Assembly (NCBI RefSeq): GCF_042242105.1
Contig: NC_092018.1
Span: 28,080,167-28,144,166, forward strand
Direction of reading: 5' to 3'
Length of the DNA stretch: 64,000 nucleotides
Origin: Pempheris klunzingeri
Taxonomy: Eukaryota; Chordata; Actinopteri; Acropomatiformes; Pempheridae
Shown here: positions 52,931 to 64,000 of the stretch, piece after piece
Position numbering within the stretch: the first letter of the stretch is position 1
Layout: each line of letters starts with the position of its first letter
Notes under the pieces: generated by a model
Told to the model about the DNA's origin: nothing
The model's input: the letters and a program-made list of their open reading frames with translations, nothing else
Database searches by the model: none
Program-made: the position numbers and the translations under genes

Positions 52931-54944
52931 TGTAACAAAGAACACATTTTCTGTGTTTTCTTATTGAATATCCTCCATCCTCTGATTTGTCCTCTGACTG
53001 ATGTTTTGGCGCCGTTTCCTCCTTTTTTATTGATTGTATTTTGACACTCCCTGAGGGGTCAGAGGTCAAACCTGAGTAATGGAATCTGTTGCTGCCTGTT
53101 GTGATTGCAGTGTGGATCTGTCGACCTGGCCATTGTCCATGTCAGCCTCAGGTTCAATAGGCTGACAGGTTGAGGTGACTACGGTCAGTGGTGCTTTGTC
53201 ACTTACCGCTCTCTGAGGAATGCTACATCCGTACAAATGCATGCCTGCAAGGGGCCCTTAAAAGCAATAGAGTCTTAAGTCAAAGAGTGGCATAAATTTG
53301 ACTAAATTGCCTTTCTGATGTGGTCCATTACGTTGTTGTAGTGGTGCTGCAAAGGGATTTGTGTTCAAACGCTAGAGCTTAACTGTGAGTAACCTGTTGT
53401 ACGGCTGTATTATAAACAGTAATCTCTGCTGATTTAGACAATGTTGAAAGAATCAACATAAAAGAAAAGCATCAATGTTTGTTTTGCATGCAAGAAAAAT
53501 TTATGACCTTTGGGATTTCTTTTTGGGAGGGAGCTCCAGTCCTGAGAAAGCTTACTGATAGCCTGACCAGCTGAGAGGTTTACTACTCTTGTCCTCACTT
53601 GTTGAATTAAATCTTTCCTGTTTGTGTCTTGATGCCCTCGGCTGATCCCCATCTGGGTTTTCCCTGTTGTTGTTTTTTTTAGTATTAATGGCGTTAATGG
53701 AGTGCCAACACAGGAGCAAAGTTTAATTCTCATGCAGGTTCACAGGGTTTTTTGACATCTATCCACAAACAATGTCCAACACAATAGATCGTAGCCGTAA
53801 CACCATTTCTCAGCCTCACTAGGTCACAGTGCTGCCTTCCAGTTGACCAGCTGACCACAAGAGAGTTCAATCTCCAGACCCTGTGCGGTTTCCTCTGCCT
53901 GGCCAGGGAGGATACTTTTCTACCTCCTGTTTACACTTTACACTGGAGGCCAAAGAAAGTGACATGGACTAAGGAGGAAAATGCCTCACCGCAGCGGGGG
54001 GCACGCGCCACAGCCTGTTTTTAGACTGAAGTCATCCTGCTATTGTGGGTGCTTCACCCAAGAGTGGCACTCTGGGGTCCACAAAGGAAGAAACCAACCG
54101 CGCTGCTGCACGGAGCAATCAGCGCCTGCTGACTGGAGCTGATGAAGGATCATGTCTGCAAAGGAGAAACAAAAATCCCCTCTGACCTCCGTGAGCCTGG
54201 AGTCAGCCTCAAGTTCTGCACTGTAAAACATCTGCAGCAAGACACACAGCATGCAAGTGTGAGTTTCAGTTTATATAGAGTATTATTTTGTTCAAGCTGT
54301 CCAATTAGAGTGTTGAAAATACAGATCTGTATGAAGGAGACTGAGATAAGAGTCACTTGGAGATCTGCTAAGTTACACTTGGCTGAGGTTCCCACATTGT
54401 TTATTGTGAATACTTGCGCTGACTTCCAAATTTGAATCAGCGAGTGCCGAATGAGGGGTTTATCGGGCCATGTTGTCCGGGGTGGAGGGACAGGGTGTGG
54501 ACCTGTTGGAACCTTGTTTCTTGCATATGACAACCTGGTGTGGACTGGGAGACAGATCTAACCAGTGCCCTCCTCTTTGCTCCAAGGAGGTCTGGCTGAT
54601 GGATGGGCTCTAATCAGCAGCAGACAGACCTGCCACAGGAAACATCTCCCCATCACGTTTACGGAAACCAGTACTTCTCCAGAGGCCCGCTGATAGCCGC
54701 AAAGGGAGAGGGGGAGGAAGCCGAAAAACAATTGGATTCTCCCTTATTTTCTGCAAAGAAAATCAGCGCACTGTCTGCTTCTCACTGAGCAGAGTACGAT
54801 TTACAGGCCTTCTGCCAAATGGCGCCCATGAACAATTAGGCAGCACTCAGGGTTTGATTAACTTCAAAACAATTGCCAAAATTGTATTCTGGGAATGTGT
54901 GAACTCTGTTCTGTGTAAAATTCCGACAACTCCTGAAGTAATAA

Positions 54945-55150
54945 ATCAACATTTTGGGAAACAAGTTTATTGGCTTTCTTGTTGAGAATTAGCTGAGAGG
55001 ACTAATTCTTCTCTCATGTGTGCACAGCAGCCGGCTAGCTTAGCTTAGCTTAGATAAGCACAAAGAGTGGAAACAGGAGGTGACAGCAAGCCAGGCAATA
55101 TAAGAAAGCAAATAATTCCCAAAAGTCTTAATTTAATTCTGATAGATGTG
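54945..55150 (+). repeat. Dispersed fish repeat (TTTAAAGGAATAGTT type), copy 2
   Basis: Contains AACATTTTGGGAAACAAGTT, GCTTTCTTGTTGAGAATTAG, CAGCCGGCTAGCTTAGCTTA and AAGAGTGGAAACAGG in the order expected for this family; related to 38500-38645. Confidence 0.65.
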
Positions 55151-55413
55151 ATGCAAATATTACACCAAACATCGTGGAGTTTATTAGACTAAAGCAGCAG
55201 GGTTTCATACATCACACAGGACTGATGTTAAAGCCAAGATAAGGATCATCAAGAGGCTTTAGCATCTTAAGGGGAGTTTCTCCAATAAAATCATAGCTAG
55301 AAGTTTGCTGCCTTGGTTCCTTCTATGTTTGATTGCTTGTGTTCTTTGTTACATTAAGTGTAGGTTATGTGTATTTTTCCTGCTAAGCGGCTCCTCTTCA
55401 TGTGTGTCTACAG

Positions 55414-55475
55414 GAAGCATCTGACCTGTCTGATTTTGTTATGTGCTTGCCAAAGGGCTTTTCTACCTCTGACAG
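55414..55475 (+). other. Possible orphan exon
   Basis: A clean acceptor (catgtgtgtctacag) and donor (GACAG|gtgagg) flank 62 bp that are open in two frames; one reads EASDLSDFVMCLPKGFSTSD. I do not recognise the peptide and see no partner exon nearby. It could be chance or part of a non-coding transcript. Confidence 0.15.
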
Positions 55476-55554
55476 GTGAGGCTTCCCTCCTGGAAGACAA
55501 CCCCCCCACACACACACAAAATCCCCCCTGCATGTCGGGATGGGCAAGGCGATG

Positions 55555-55870
55555 AGTCGCCATTCGCTGTGCGTAAGAATAAACAGATCAGTCTGCCATG
55601 TTGGAATGCTGAGAGCTGTTTGCCTTTTGGGCCCGTGAAAGCTTGTCACTCCGTATTGCGGCAGCAGAGATTATCCCTGAAAAGAGCCTGGGTGTCCTCG
55701 TCTCTCTTTCCTCTTCTCAAACTCTCTGACCTTGATCTTGCTGTCGTGCAGCGTCCTGCCCTTTGCATGGACCCATGCAGTCACACTCGCACAGATGTGA
55801 GGGGGAGAATCTGACATCCTTTAATTACGGAGGCTTCAGTGTGACTGAGATCAAAAGGTTTCCACTTTGT
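55555..55870. promoter_or_regulatory. Candidate regulatory block with POU, homeodomain and TCF words
   Basis: Complex, repeat-free sequence with CCTTTGCATGG (octamer-like), CCTTTAATTACGGAGG (homeodomain-like) and GAGATCAAAAGG (TCF-like) inside 110 bp. Enhancer function is inference. Confidence 0.25.
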
Positions 55871-56684
55871 TAAGTCATCACAGTTGAATTTTGTAATTAG
55901 GTTGTCACCTGTATTTTGCTCAACAATATTTTGCATCATATGCTGTAAAGTCTCAGGGTCTGTGCATGCTTGTGAATGTAAGGTAAGAGAGCAGGTTCAG
56001 GCTCGCCCTCTCAGCCCTAATCCTAAAGGCCCTCAGGGTCGTACCCACCTCAGCCATCTGTTAAAAAAAACCACTCAGTTTCCACGATACTCATGAAAAC
56101 AAGTACATAGGTTCCTCTAGATTCTGCTCAATTTACAAATGAAATATCTCAAACTTCCACGAACACTGACATGCAACACATAGTGTGATCTTTCAGGAAG
56201 AACCTGTAGAGCAAGGGTCATGGACAAGGGCACCCCTGGTTGATGAAGGTGTACCACCCTAAACAAAGACCAACAAAGGCAGGAAGGGCTGGGCCGCTGA
56301 ACCTTTTACCAGGGCCAAACTATAGCATCAATAGTATGCATAGAGTGTCAGTGCAGTATGAAAGCCAACGCAGATTGTTTTTCCTGTTTTGGTATTCCCA
56401 CCCAGAGGATTCTCCCAGAGAGCAAAGGCGTGGGGTCTGCAGTACAATGCAAACACTCTGAAATCACTGGACTGTCGTGGACATGAAAACTTTAAAGATG
56501 TGAATACGCAGGAGTAGGAGCAGCTCATTGGGTGGAGGACATTGTCACACACTTTATTCTTCAAACAAATAAAGGAAGACATTAGTTCAAAATAGGAGAC
56601 GTGGTCTTGGTTTTTGGCCACACTGTCATGAAGGCTTTAAGGATGACATTGTTGGTGATTGTTCACCACTCTGGTCCCGTCTAA

Positions 56685-56960
56685 AATATCTACCTATGAC
56701 TTTCCATCAGGCACCACCATGGTGTCCAAATTTGATTATGTCCAATACTTTGTCTTACATGCAACACTTGCAAGACTAATCGCGCTCTTAACAGCTTCAG
56801 GTGTACTTTGTGTTTAGTGCTGGGTGGCAAATGTTAGCATGCTTACATGTTATACTAACATGGCGATCATGGTAAGCATTACCTGCTAAACATACACTTG
56901 CTGATTTGTTATTGTGAGCGTGCAAATGTGAGCATTTAGCTCAAAGCACCACTGTGCCTA
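56685..56960 (+). repeat. Dispersed fish repeat (AACTATTAGATGGATTGC type), copy 2
   Basis: Contains TGTCCAATACTTTGTCTTAC, CAGGTGTACTTTGTGTTTAG, AAATGTTAGCATGCTTACAT, ATTACCTGCTAAACATACAC and GAGCATTTAGCTCAAAGCAC. This is the 3' half of the same family as 52645-52930. Confidence 0.7.
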
Positions 56961-58429
56961 CACGATGGGGTTTGCTTACACGAGTCTAGTTCGTATAACA
57001 TGTTGTACAACCATGTCAGAGGGCAAAAAGTGTTTGTATCTGTGTCGTAGAAAAGGACAAGATGGGAAAAATCTCTCCCCAATGAATTCATAATGTTGCA
57101 AAGGGACAGACATAGTTGTGCAAAGAATGAAAAAAGACACCTGGACCGTTCCTGCATGAAGTGGACTTTCTTGTCAGGTTGACAGGAATCCTCTCTTCCT
57201 CCTCCCCCAGTTCATGCACGTACGCACACACACAATTCTGACATTGAAAAGGTGTTGGGTGACGGGGACTTCTTGTTGTTCAGTGATCCAACAAGCACTT
57301 CATTAAACATACGGATCCCCAAATACAGACTCACAGAGTTGCTAACGTGGTAGCAGACCCTTAAGTCTTAACCACACTGAGACACAGAGGAAGTGTGTGT
57401 GATCAGTTGCAGACAAAGATGAATGAAACTCAGCGGTGTTGCTCCGCTGTTTTGTGAATGTGTCTGGCTGTCTCAGTCGGACAGAACAGATCGTATTTCG
57501 AGATGGTTCTGCCAGATCGCTCAAAAGTATTCTGGCCATATGCGAGATTTGTGAAGAGACGTGAGATCAAATCATATTTCATATCCACATCAGCATTAGT
57601 TACAGATGTTAAACCCATTCCTTACATTGTATTATACACCTATCATATCTGTGTTCTGTATGTACTGGTTCTGTATATGTGGAAGGCTGTCACACTTGAG
57701 TGATATTAAACTTTTTTAAGACATTTTATGTTAGCAGTGAATTGAAGGAAGGACGTGTTGGGGAGGGAGGTGATGATGTGGTCTGCAGCTGTCTGTTTTG
57801 TCTAAATCATGGCTGGATGAACGTGGGGTGCAAACATTTGGCTTCATAAGAGATGTTGCTGCCAGCCAACATCATGCTGGCGTCATGGCCACTGTGACAT
57901 CCATCCCCAGGGGGATTATTACTTTTTGCTTGCCGCTCTCACCTGTCTTGGGCCAAAAAAGCCGTTCTTATGTCTTTTCTATTCATTAATAACGCAAGAG
58001 GTCTTACTAAATCCCTCAGCTGTGTTTCAAAGCCCTCAATCCTTGAGCAAGATGAAGTGCAACAACATGTGCTGAGTGCCGAGTATGTGGATCGACCCAT
58101 TTTGGGGGCTGAAATAGTGCACAGCTTTGTCCAAATATTTTCTTTGAGTCCCAGCTTCTTTTCGGAGGCACTTACCCTTCCCACACAAGGCTCAGAAGGG
58201 TGACACATGGCTTTGACATTGACTTTAGGCCTGTTTTGGGATCGTTAAAGACCAATTTGTCAGCATTCAACACAAGGCAGACAGTGAGATGTGTTTCAAG
58301 GGGCCTCACATCTGGACCTTTTGTGTTTTAACAGTGTCCCGCTTCCTCTTTTAGAAACCTGAAGTACGTGTATAATGGGAAGGCCACGTTCCACAGCCAG
58401 TTGGTCTCGGTTCATTAGCACATGCTGGC

Positions 58430-58700
58430 CACGGACTCTTATTCAAATACAACCTATCCCTGTTGGCCCAATCCTACCCTGGACGCATGCTTCCCTTCTT
58501 CCTCATCTCACGTTTTATGATAATAATCATCAGCTGTAATGAGTTAATGTAATTATCAGCTGCAGGGGAAAGACTTGTATTATTGAGGGGAAAGCCTTGC
58601 AGAGTTTAACCTGAGTTGCACAGTAAGCAGAGATAGAGAGACGAGGCGAGACGAGGCCAAGGTCTGGTCTGGCAATCAGTCACTGAGAGGGCAGCTTGAT
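58430..58700. promoter_or_regulatory. Candidate regulatory block with repeated CAGCTG and TAAT words
   Basis: ATGATAATAATCATCAGCTG is followed by AATGAGTTAATGTAATTATC and AGCTGCAGG: related ATNATCAGCTG words occur twice 41 bp apart, each with neighbouring TAAT cores. It resembles a bHLH-homeodomain element; inference only. Confidence 0.25.
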
Positions 58701-60999
58701 TAAAGGAAATGGACTGAGTGGAAACTTTGAATGTGTGTTTTCAGTTGTGTTTTCGGCCTGTCTGGGTGATAGCGACAGCAAAACAGATGCTGAAACAATT
58801 AGGGCAAGTCAGAGGATGTTTTTACACCCACTCTGCCCCCCCCCTCCCCTCCCCTGCTCTCGCCTTGTGATTGCACATCAAAGTTGTCGACAGAGTGTTA
58901 AAGTTGATTTTATTGTTTGACTCCTTAAAGCAGTTGTCAGTTTTTGAAGGAGACATAGCTTCTGGCTGCAGAGAAGCGCAGAGCTCAGATAGCCTGAGAA
59001 TGAACCAGTCCCTGCAAAAGCACCAAGGCGAGTGGGGGAATCTGCTGGGACATAAATGAACACAGTTTCAGGTCCTAAAATTTGTGGTCAGATGGTACTG
59101 AACTTGTTACTGTCACAATGAATTTGCCTGCACTTCACAGAATTCTTCTAATTTAGTTGCTTGAAAGATGTTATTATAGTCAGGTTTCCACCAAATGTGA
59201 CGCAAGTTTGAACAGAATTTCCAGAGAATCTGCAAAAGAAAATCCAGTGCTGTTGTGCAAATATTAGTAGTTAATCAAATCATTTCACAAGAAGAGCATG
59301 CAATGACATGACAGGACATGTCAGACCTCAAGCAAGCAAAAACAATGCAGAAATTGTACCAAAAAAACATTTATGTTAGTATGATGCACTCATTTGAAGG
59401 TTATAGTCTCCTGAAAGTTATTTTTTAATATATTTTCATTTCACTTCAGCACAAATTAAAAAACGTATGTTTAAAGCTAAGTTTGCCTGTTTAAAGTCAT
59501 GAAACTAATGTCATCTAGTCCGTATCATGCTAACATTAGCCGCTATACAGGTCACACCAGATCAAGTCGGCTCGTAGCACCAAAAACCCAGAGTGCATTT
59601 AAGGGGTCTCATTTTAGAGGCACCTTGACCCGCCTATAGCGATGTAGCATCAGCTCATGGGTAAAAGAAGCCAATGATGCACTGTCAGGGTGAATACACA
59701 CACACACACATGCTCACACACACTATGGTTTGTTTGCTCTGAGCGGGGATAGGGCCGGCCCTGTCTCAGAGGTGACTGATTTACAGTTTGTTGCTGTCTG
59801 TCAAACAGCTGACAGATGGGGAAAATAGTGCAGCCTCCGCCACACTGTCGCCACTGTTGGATGCTTTTCAGCCTCACCAGTGGCAGGAATGCTGAGGACT
59901 GCTCCTTAAGTTTGACGGGAAGGTTAACGGCTACCATAAAATGTAACAGTAGAGGACACACGTTATTGTTTTGTACCTGTGATGGCCACTGAACCTGCTG
60001 AATATCCTTTTACAGAGTGGACTGCAGGACTGATTTGCCTTTAGCAACAGTTGGCATTGAATCCAGACGATGCTGCCGTGGTAAATAAACACAGCTGCTG
60101 AAATTTGAAAGAGCTTTTTAAAACTCTTGGACAAACATTGTCATATTTGGCCCTGAAATGAAAATGAAAAAAGCAACACAGTGCTTGTCTGTGATGAAAT
60201 CACAGTAGTGGACGTCATTTTGGCTGTAAACCCCTTGAGATATAAATAGTCTAGATATTCTGGACATGCTCGTAGTGCGGGGCACAACTTGCTTCTTATT
60301 TTAGCAGTTTTATAAAAGGGAGCTTTAGATTTTCCCCGGCAAGCCTCCAGACTCTTTAACATGCTTGTGCTTTTTGTGCCTTCCTGCATTAAAATCACGT
60401 TAGAGTAATTTGGGCGTACAAAGTTAACAATAAAAGGCTACTAATCTTCTCAGATTTGCGTTTATGGTTTTTGCTCGCCTAGTATTTCAGTCAAGGAGTC
60501 CCTCCTGGTCTTTCTCTGTGGCAGTCGGGGTCTGTGACAGCTCTTTCATTCCCGTCCTGAAGGAAACAAGAGTATAAAAGACAAAAGTTCCGCTCAGACA
60601 TTGTGAGACTGTAGATGAAAAGTCTGCAAGCCTTGTTTTCACATGGGCAGCTGTCTAGGTTTTCATTCAGACTTCTCGTAATGGGGACAGGATTTAGGTT
60701 TCTGTGTCTCTAGTTTAAAGGAAAACAGGCAAGAATCATACAGGCAGGGAGCGCTTATTGATTATGAGATCCAGACATTTCCTGTCACTTTGGAATAAGC
60801 CTCCTAGTCCAACCAATGGGAGCATGCATGCGACTTTAAAGGAACAGCCGGGATATCTTAAGAGCAGCCAAAATAATTGATTTTGAACATCATATTAACA
60901 CCCACACTACGCCCTTTCAGAAGTGACATGCAGTGAAGAAGCAGTGCAGCTATTGTGGCAGAGTGAGTGAAATGTGAATGTGGAGGGAGAGACTAATTT

Positions 61000-61390
61000 C
61001 CTGCTAATTGAGCCACAAGGTTTTTGTTTTGTCAGGAGATTTTAGGCCAAATGGAGTCAGATTCCCGCAGGTCTCCTGGGATGATGGGAGGGCCGGGCTG
61101 GAGTCTAGCAGAGCCTGGAGATCCCAGCAGTCCCCCCCGACTCCCTAATCCCTGTCATTAAGTCCACAAAACAGGGAGAGCTGGCCTGCCCTGCCAGCCA
61201 CTACCCTCTCATCAGCCCTGTCCTTTGTCCCTTTACTTCTTCCTCTCTTTCATTAGACTCATCTCCCGCTTCTTCTTCTTCTGTGTTGTTGTTTCCTACT
61301 TTTTCTGCAAGGTTTCCTTCCTGATCTTCCCTGTGAGTGCAGGTGAAGCGGAAATCTTAAGTGTTTCACCTGCACGCCTAATTTGGGAAA
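61000..61390. promoter_or_regulatory. Candidate regulatory block with a CAGGTG/CACCTG hairpin
   Basis: Complex sequence (about 61020-61210) is followed by a perfect 11-bp inverted repeat: GTGCAGGTGAA at 61337-61347 and TTCACCTGCAC at 61365-61375, with a 17-nt spacer. The arms carry ZEB/SNAI-type E2-boxes. Function is inference. Confidence 0.3.
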
Positions 61391-61715
61391 AAAAAAAAAA
61401 AGCCTTGTCAAACGGTTGACGAATTTGTTTAACAGGAAGATGAGAAGATATGAGCAAAGATCATGTCACATCTTTTCATCCAACCACCAACCTGAGCTAT
61501 TTTTACAACTCTGCAAAAACAACGGTCCGGGAATGTAAGTGGCAAGACGAGAAATATAATATTTATGTTATCGGTCAATCACGCCATGTCTTAAATAAAT
61601 AGCTTACCTCAAGCAGCTATAAAACAAAAGTCTGACAGAAGCATCTCAGTTGGAGAGGACAAACTGTCCTATTATAGCACATCCTGTGGTGCTTACTGTT
61701 TGGTCCATTGGCGAG

Positions 61716-61718
<3 letters not shown>

Positions 61719-61749
<31 letters not shown>
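61719..61749. repeat. (AC)15 microsatellite
   Basis: Uninterrupted AC dinucleotide tract. Confidence 0.9.
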
Positions 61750-61753
<4 letters not shown>

Positions 61754-62073
61754 AATGGGGAGAGGGTGGGTGCAGGGGTGGTCCAGGGTCCTGAGAAGTG
61801 AGAGGGGAAACACCTTGTGACCCTGCTGTTCCTGACTGAGCTACTTGGTTTGCGGAGACAACAAGGATGGCCGGGCAGAGAGCTCCGGTGGACAGCTGCC
61901 TCGATTTGGGTCACTCAGGGCTGCTGGCTCACATTTAACACAATGATTAAATCAGCTGTGTGCGTGAAGTGTTAAAAACATTCTGATCAGAAAGAAAAAA
62001 CTCTCACAAAAGAGCCAATTTAAACAAAGCAGAGGCTCAAATGAAATTAAATGTCACAAAAGAAAATCTTGCC

Positions 62074-62076
<3 letters not shown>

Positions 62077-62132
<56 letters not shown>
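62077..62132. repeat. (TG)28 microsatellite
   Basis: The longest simple repeat in the window, 56 bp without interruption; likely highly polymorphic. Confidence 0.9.
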
Positions 62133-62133
<1 letters not shown>

Positions 62134-64000
62134 TTTCTTGGCAGACGTGCAATAAGGAAGGTAGATAAGTCATAAATAAACAGTCAGGACTTTGTTTCTC
62201 GCAGCAACAACAGCAATCAGCTTGCAAACACTGCTGTAGTTTGGCTCTGGCTGGCCTTGTTTGGGTTTTGATATGGATGTCAAACAGAAGTGTCTCCCAG
62301 GCACAGACAGCATGAGAAACCCTCCGCTCCATCTGAGCCATCCAAGGAAAACTCTGATACACGCATATGACACAGAATAAATGTTAACATGAGTCTGGAT
62401 GGGTTTACCTTCTCATATTGCAGCATCAAATAGGGAGTAACGAGTTCTTAAGTGTATTTGAGGGCCAATAGATATCGTCATCTCTATTCCATTTGTTCTT
62501 TTTACTTGGCGCCTACATTACCCACAATGCCAGTCATAATTTTAGCAGTTGATCGCTGTGTTTTAAGGTTACACTGGGTTACACTATCTTACATTCCTAA
62601 TGCACTAGTTATTAAACTGTGAAAATGATTCCAATCTTGTGCTGATGTATTATTTTGATAGAAATATACTCCAGTCCACCTCCAAATATACCACAAGGAA
62701 ACAGCACAGGCAAAAACAAAATCTCAGAATCTCAAATTTGTTTCCAGGACATGAAAAAAAATCATTGATATTGAATGTTGAAACCTGAACCTGGGACACT
62801 TTTGAAAAGTGCTCCACCAACAGGTGCATTGCTCATTAAGAGAAAAGTGCTTAGAGCGACAAAAATGAAACAATAGCGCAGCCTTATCAGCAGACATTTC
62901 TCCTGATGGGCGGAGGTCTCTGTTCAGTTCAGTGCTGAGGTCAAAAGTAGGCAGATGTGGGGAAAAGATAGCTGTTTGTGTTATGGCTCGACTCGAGCTC
63001 CAGGGTTTAATTAGGCGCACACAGTACAGTACAATGCCCTCTGGAAGTTATTTCCAGAACTTTCCATTTCACACTGTGAGACTGAGTTTGATTCTCGCGC
63101 TTTCTTGCGATGTTTCATTTTTCATTGCACCGACAATGCGGACGATCAGAAGCAAATTGTCCCCAGATAACCTGAAGTTTGACAAGATGCTCTGCCTATT
63201 AGCCTCTGCAGGAGCATCTGACGGCGTGGCGCTGGCTCCGTGGCACAGGAGTGCGACGTCGTCTGACACAGCAGAGTCGGCACTTAGCGGGCCAATGTGA
63301 AAGGTCCGCAGAGGTGGCTCACAGTGAGCTATAAGGTTTGGCCAGGTGGAAGCACAGATTGGGGTCTGGTATGAATTATTGTTATCTTTATTTCAACATA
63401 AAGTGTTTACAGCAGGGGCAGTGTGCACGAAGGGACCAGGTGACACCTCAGTGCGACCCCAAGCCCCCTGTGGCCCTGAGCCCTGCGTGCTTCAGCATGG
63501 TTTGTGGTGCCTGGGGTCTGCTGTATTGGCCACAAATCAGGAAAGGTTGGAGGGAGGGGGGGGTGATCTATTCATTTTTACACTTCAAACAGACCTCAGG
63601 TCACAGATTACACCCTCGATCACTTATCTCCTCCTCTGACCAGACTGGAACTGACAGGCGTCCATTACAAATGTCCCCCAAGTCTCCAGTCCCTGACACT
63701 CCCTAAAGATGAATACCGTACACTTCCCTCTCTTTACGGAAAAATATCAGCTGTTACAAAGCACACGATAGCAGCAACTTTCCATGACAAGACAGACGCA
63801 GTGGTGTCACAGCAGCAGATCAAAAGCAGTCACAGCTGTAGCAGCCTCGCATGTGTGGTCCAGACCTGAGAGAGAAAACCCCGTGACACGGTGCAGCCAG
63901 AGGTGGAAAGGTAGCTGTGTGGTGGAAGGAAAATATAGCACAGAATAAAAGCACGTAGTGTGAGTGGATACATATTTTATGTGGAAAGACATGTAAACGA

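Larger units (their letters stand above)
52931..64000. other. Gene desert, third part; no gene seen
   Basis: No supported gene. Contents: dispersed repeats at 54945-55150 and 56685-56960, a possible orphan exon at 55414-55475, candidate regulatory blocks at 55555-55870, 58430-58700 and 61000-61390, a (AC)15 tract at 61719-61749 and a (TG)28 tract at 62077-62132. The open frame at 62932-63300 (122 codons) has no recognisable motif and I do not call it. Confidence 0.5.

Noticed and set aside
55500-55525. Run of C followed by (CA)n as a possible structured element
   Set aside because: Short low-complexity sequence, adequately explained as a microsatellite remnant.
62932-63300. 122-codon open frame in the desert
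   Set aside because: No motif, no flanking splice logic, and stretches of unlikely composition; the region looks more like non-coding sequence with regulatory words.

Overview
The window is nuclear DNA of a bony fish, most likely a percomorph teleost. The evidence is compact multi-exon genes with GT-AG introns, AATAAA poly(A) signals, many (TG)n microsatellites, and several dispersed repeats that I recognise from percomorph genomes. There is no prokaryotic, viral or organellar gene content. All gene calls come from translating exons by eye, checking splice phase, and comparing with remembered vertebrate families; no search was run.

Layout. (1) 1-3634, minus: the 5' five coding exons of a RASAL1-type Ras GTPase-activating protein; the gene runs off the left edge. 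(2) 4446-5555, plus: complete dgcr6 (194 aa), head to head with rasal1. (3) about 8000-15240, plus: slc7a4, an APC-family transporter of 669 aa, with a probable non-coding first exon and a long 3' region that holds an 800-bp imperfect inverted repeat. (4) 17459-21073, minus: complete ccdc157 (10 coding exons, 711 aa). (5) 21414-26278, plus: complete sf3a1 (15 coding exons, 785 aa, or 804 aa with an alternative acceptor), divergent from ccdc157 across 340 bp. (6) 27480-35308, plus: complete tbc1d10a (9 coding exons, 511 aa) ending in the PDZ ligand DTYL, with a likely 2.6-kb 3'UTR. (7) 37916-64000: about 26 kb in which I find no convincing gene. It holds old dispersed repeats, microsatellites and several blocks rich in homeodomain, POU, TCF and E-box-like words that could be regulatory.

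The gene order joins pieces that lie apart in human: RASAL1 (12q24), DGCR6 and SLC7A4 (22q11) and TBC1D10A-SF3A1-CCDC157 (22q12). The genes do not form a pathway: Ras signalling, a poorly understood coiled-coil protein, an orphan transporter, acrosome/Golgi biology, the U2 snRNP and Rab/Arf GTPase control. The two head-to-head pairs probably share promoters.

I do not see a clearly new biological system. The best leads are clusters of GTTAGC/GCTAGC words around first exons, an in-frame 19-codon tandem acceptor in sf3a1, a (TG)21 tract 21 nt from a tbc1d10a acceptor, the 800-bp foldback in slc7a4, a perfect 20-bp palindrome with paired NKX2-like sites, a CAGGTG/CACCTG hairpin in the desert, and a possible orphan exon at 55414-55475.
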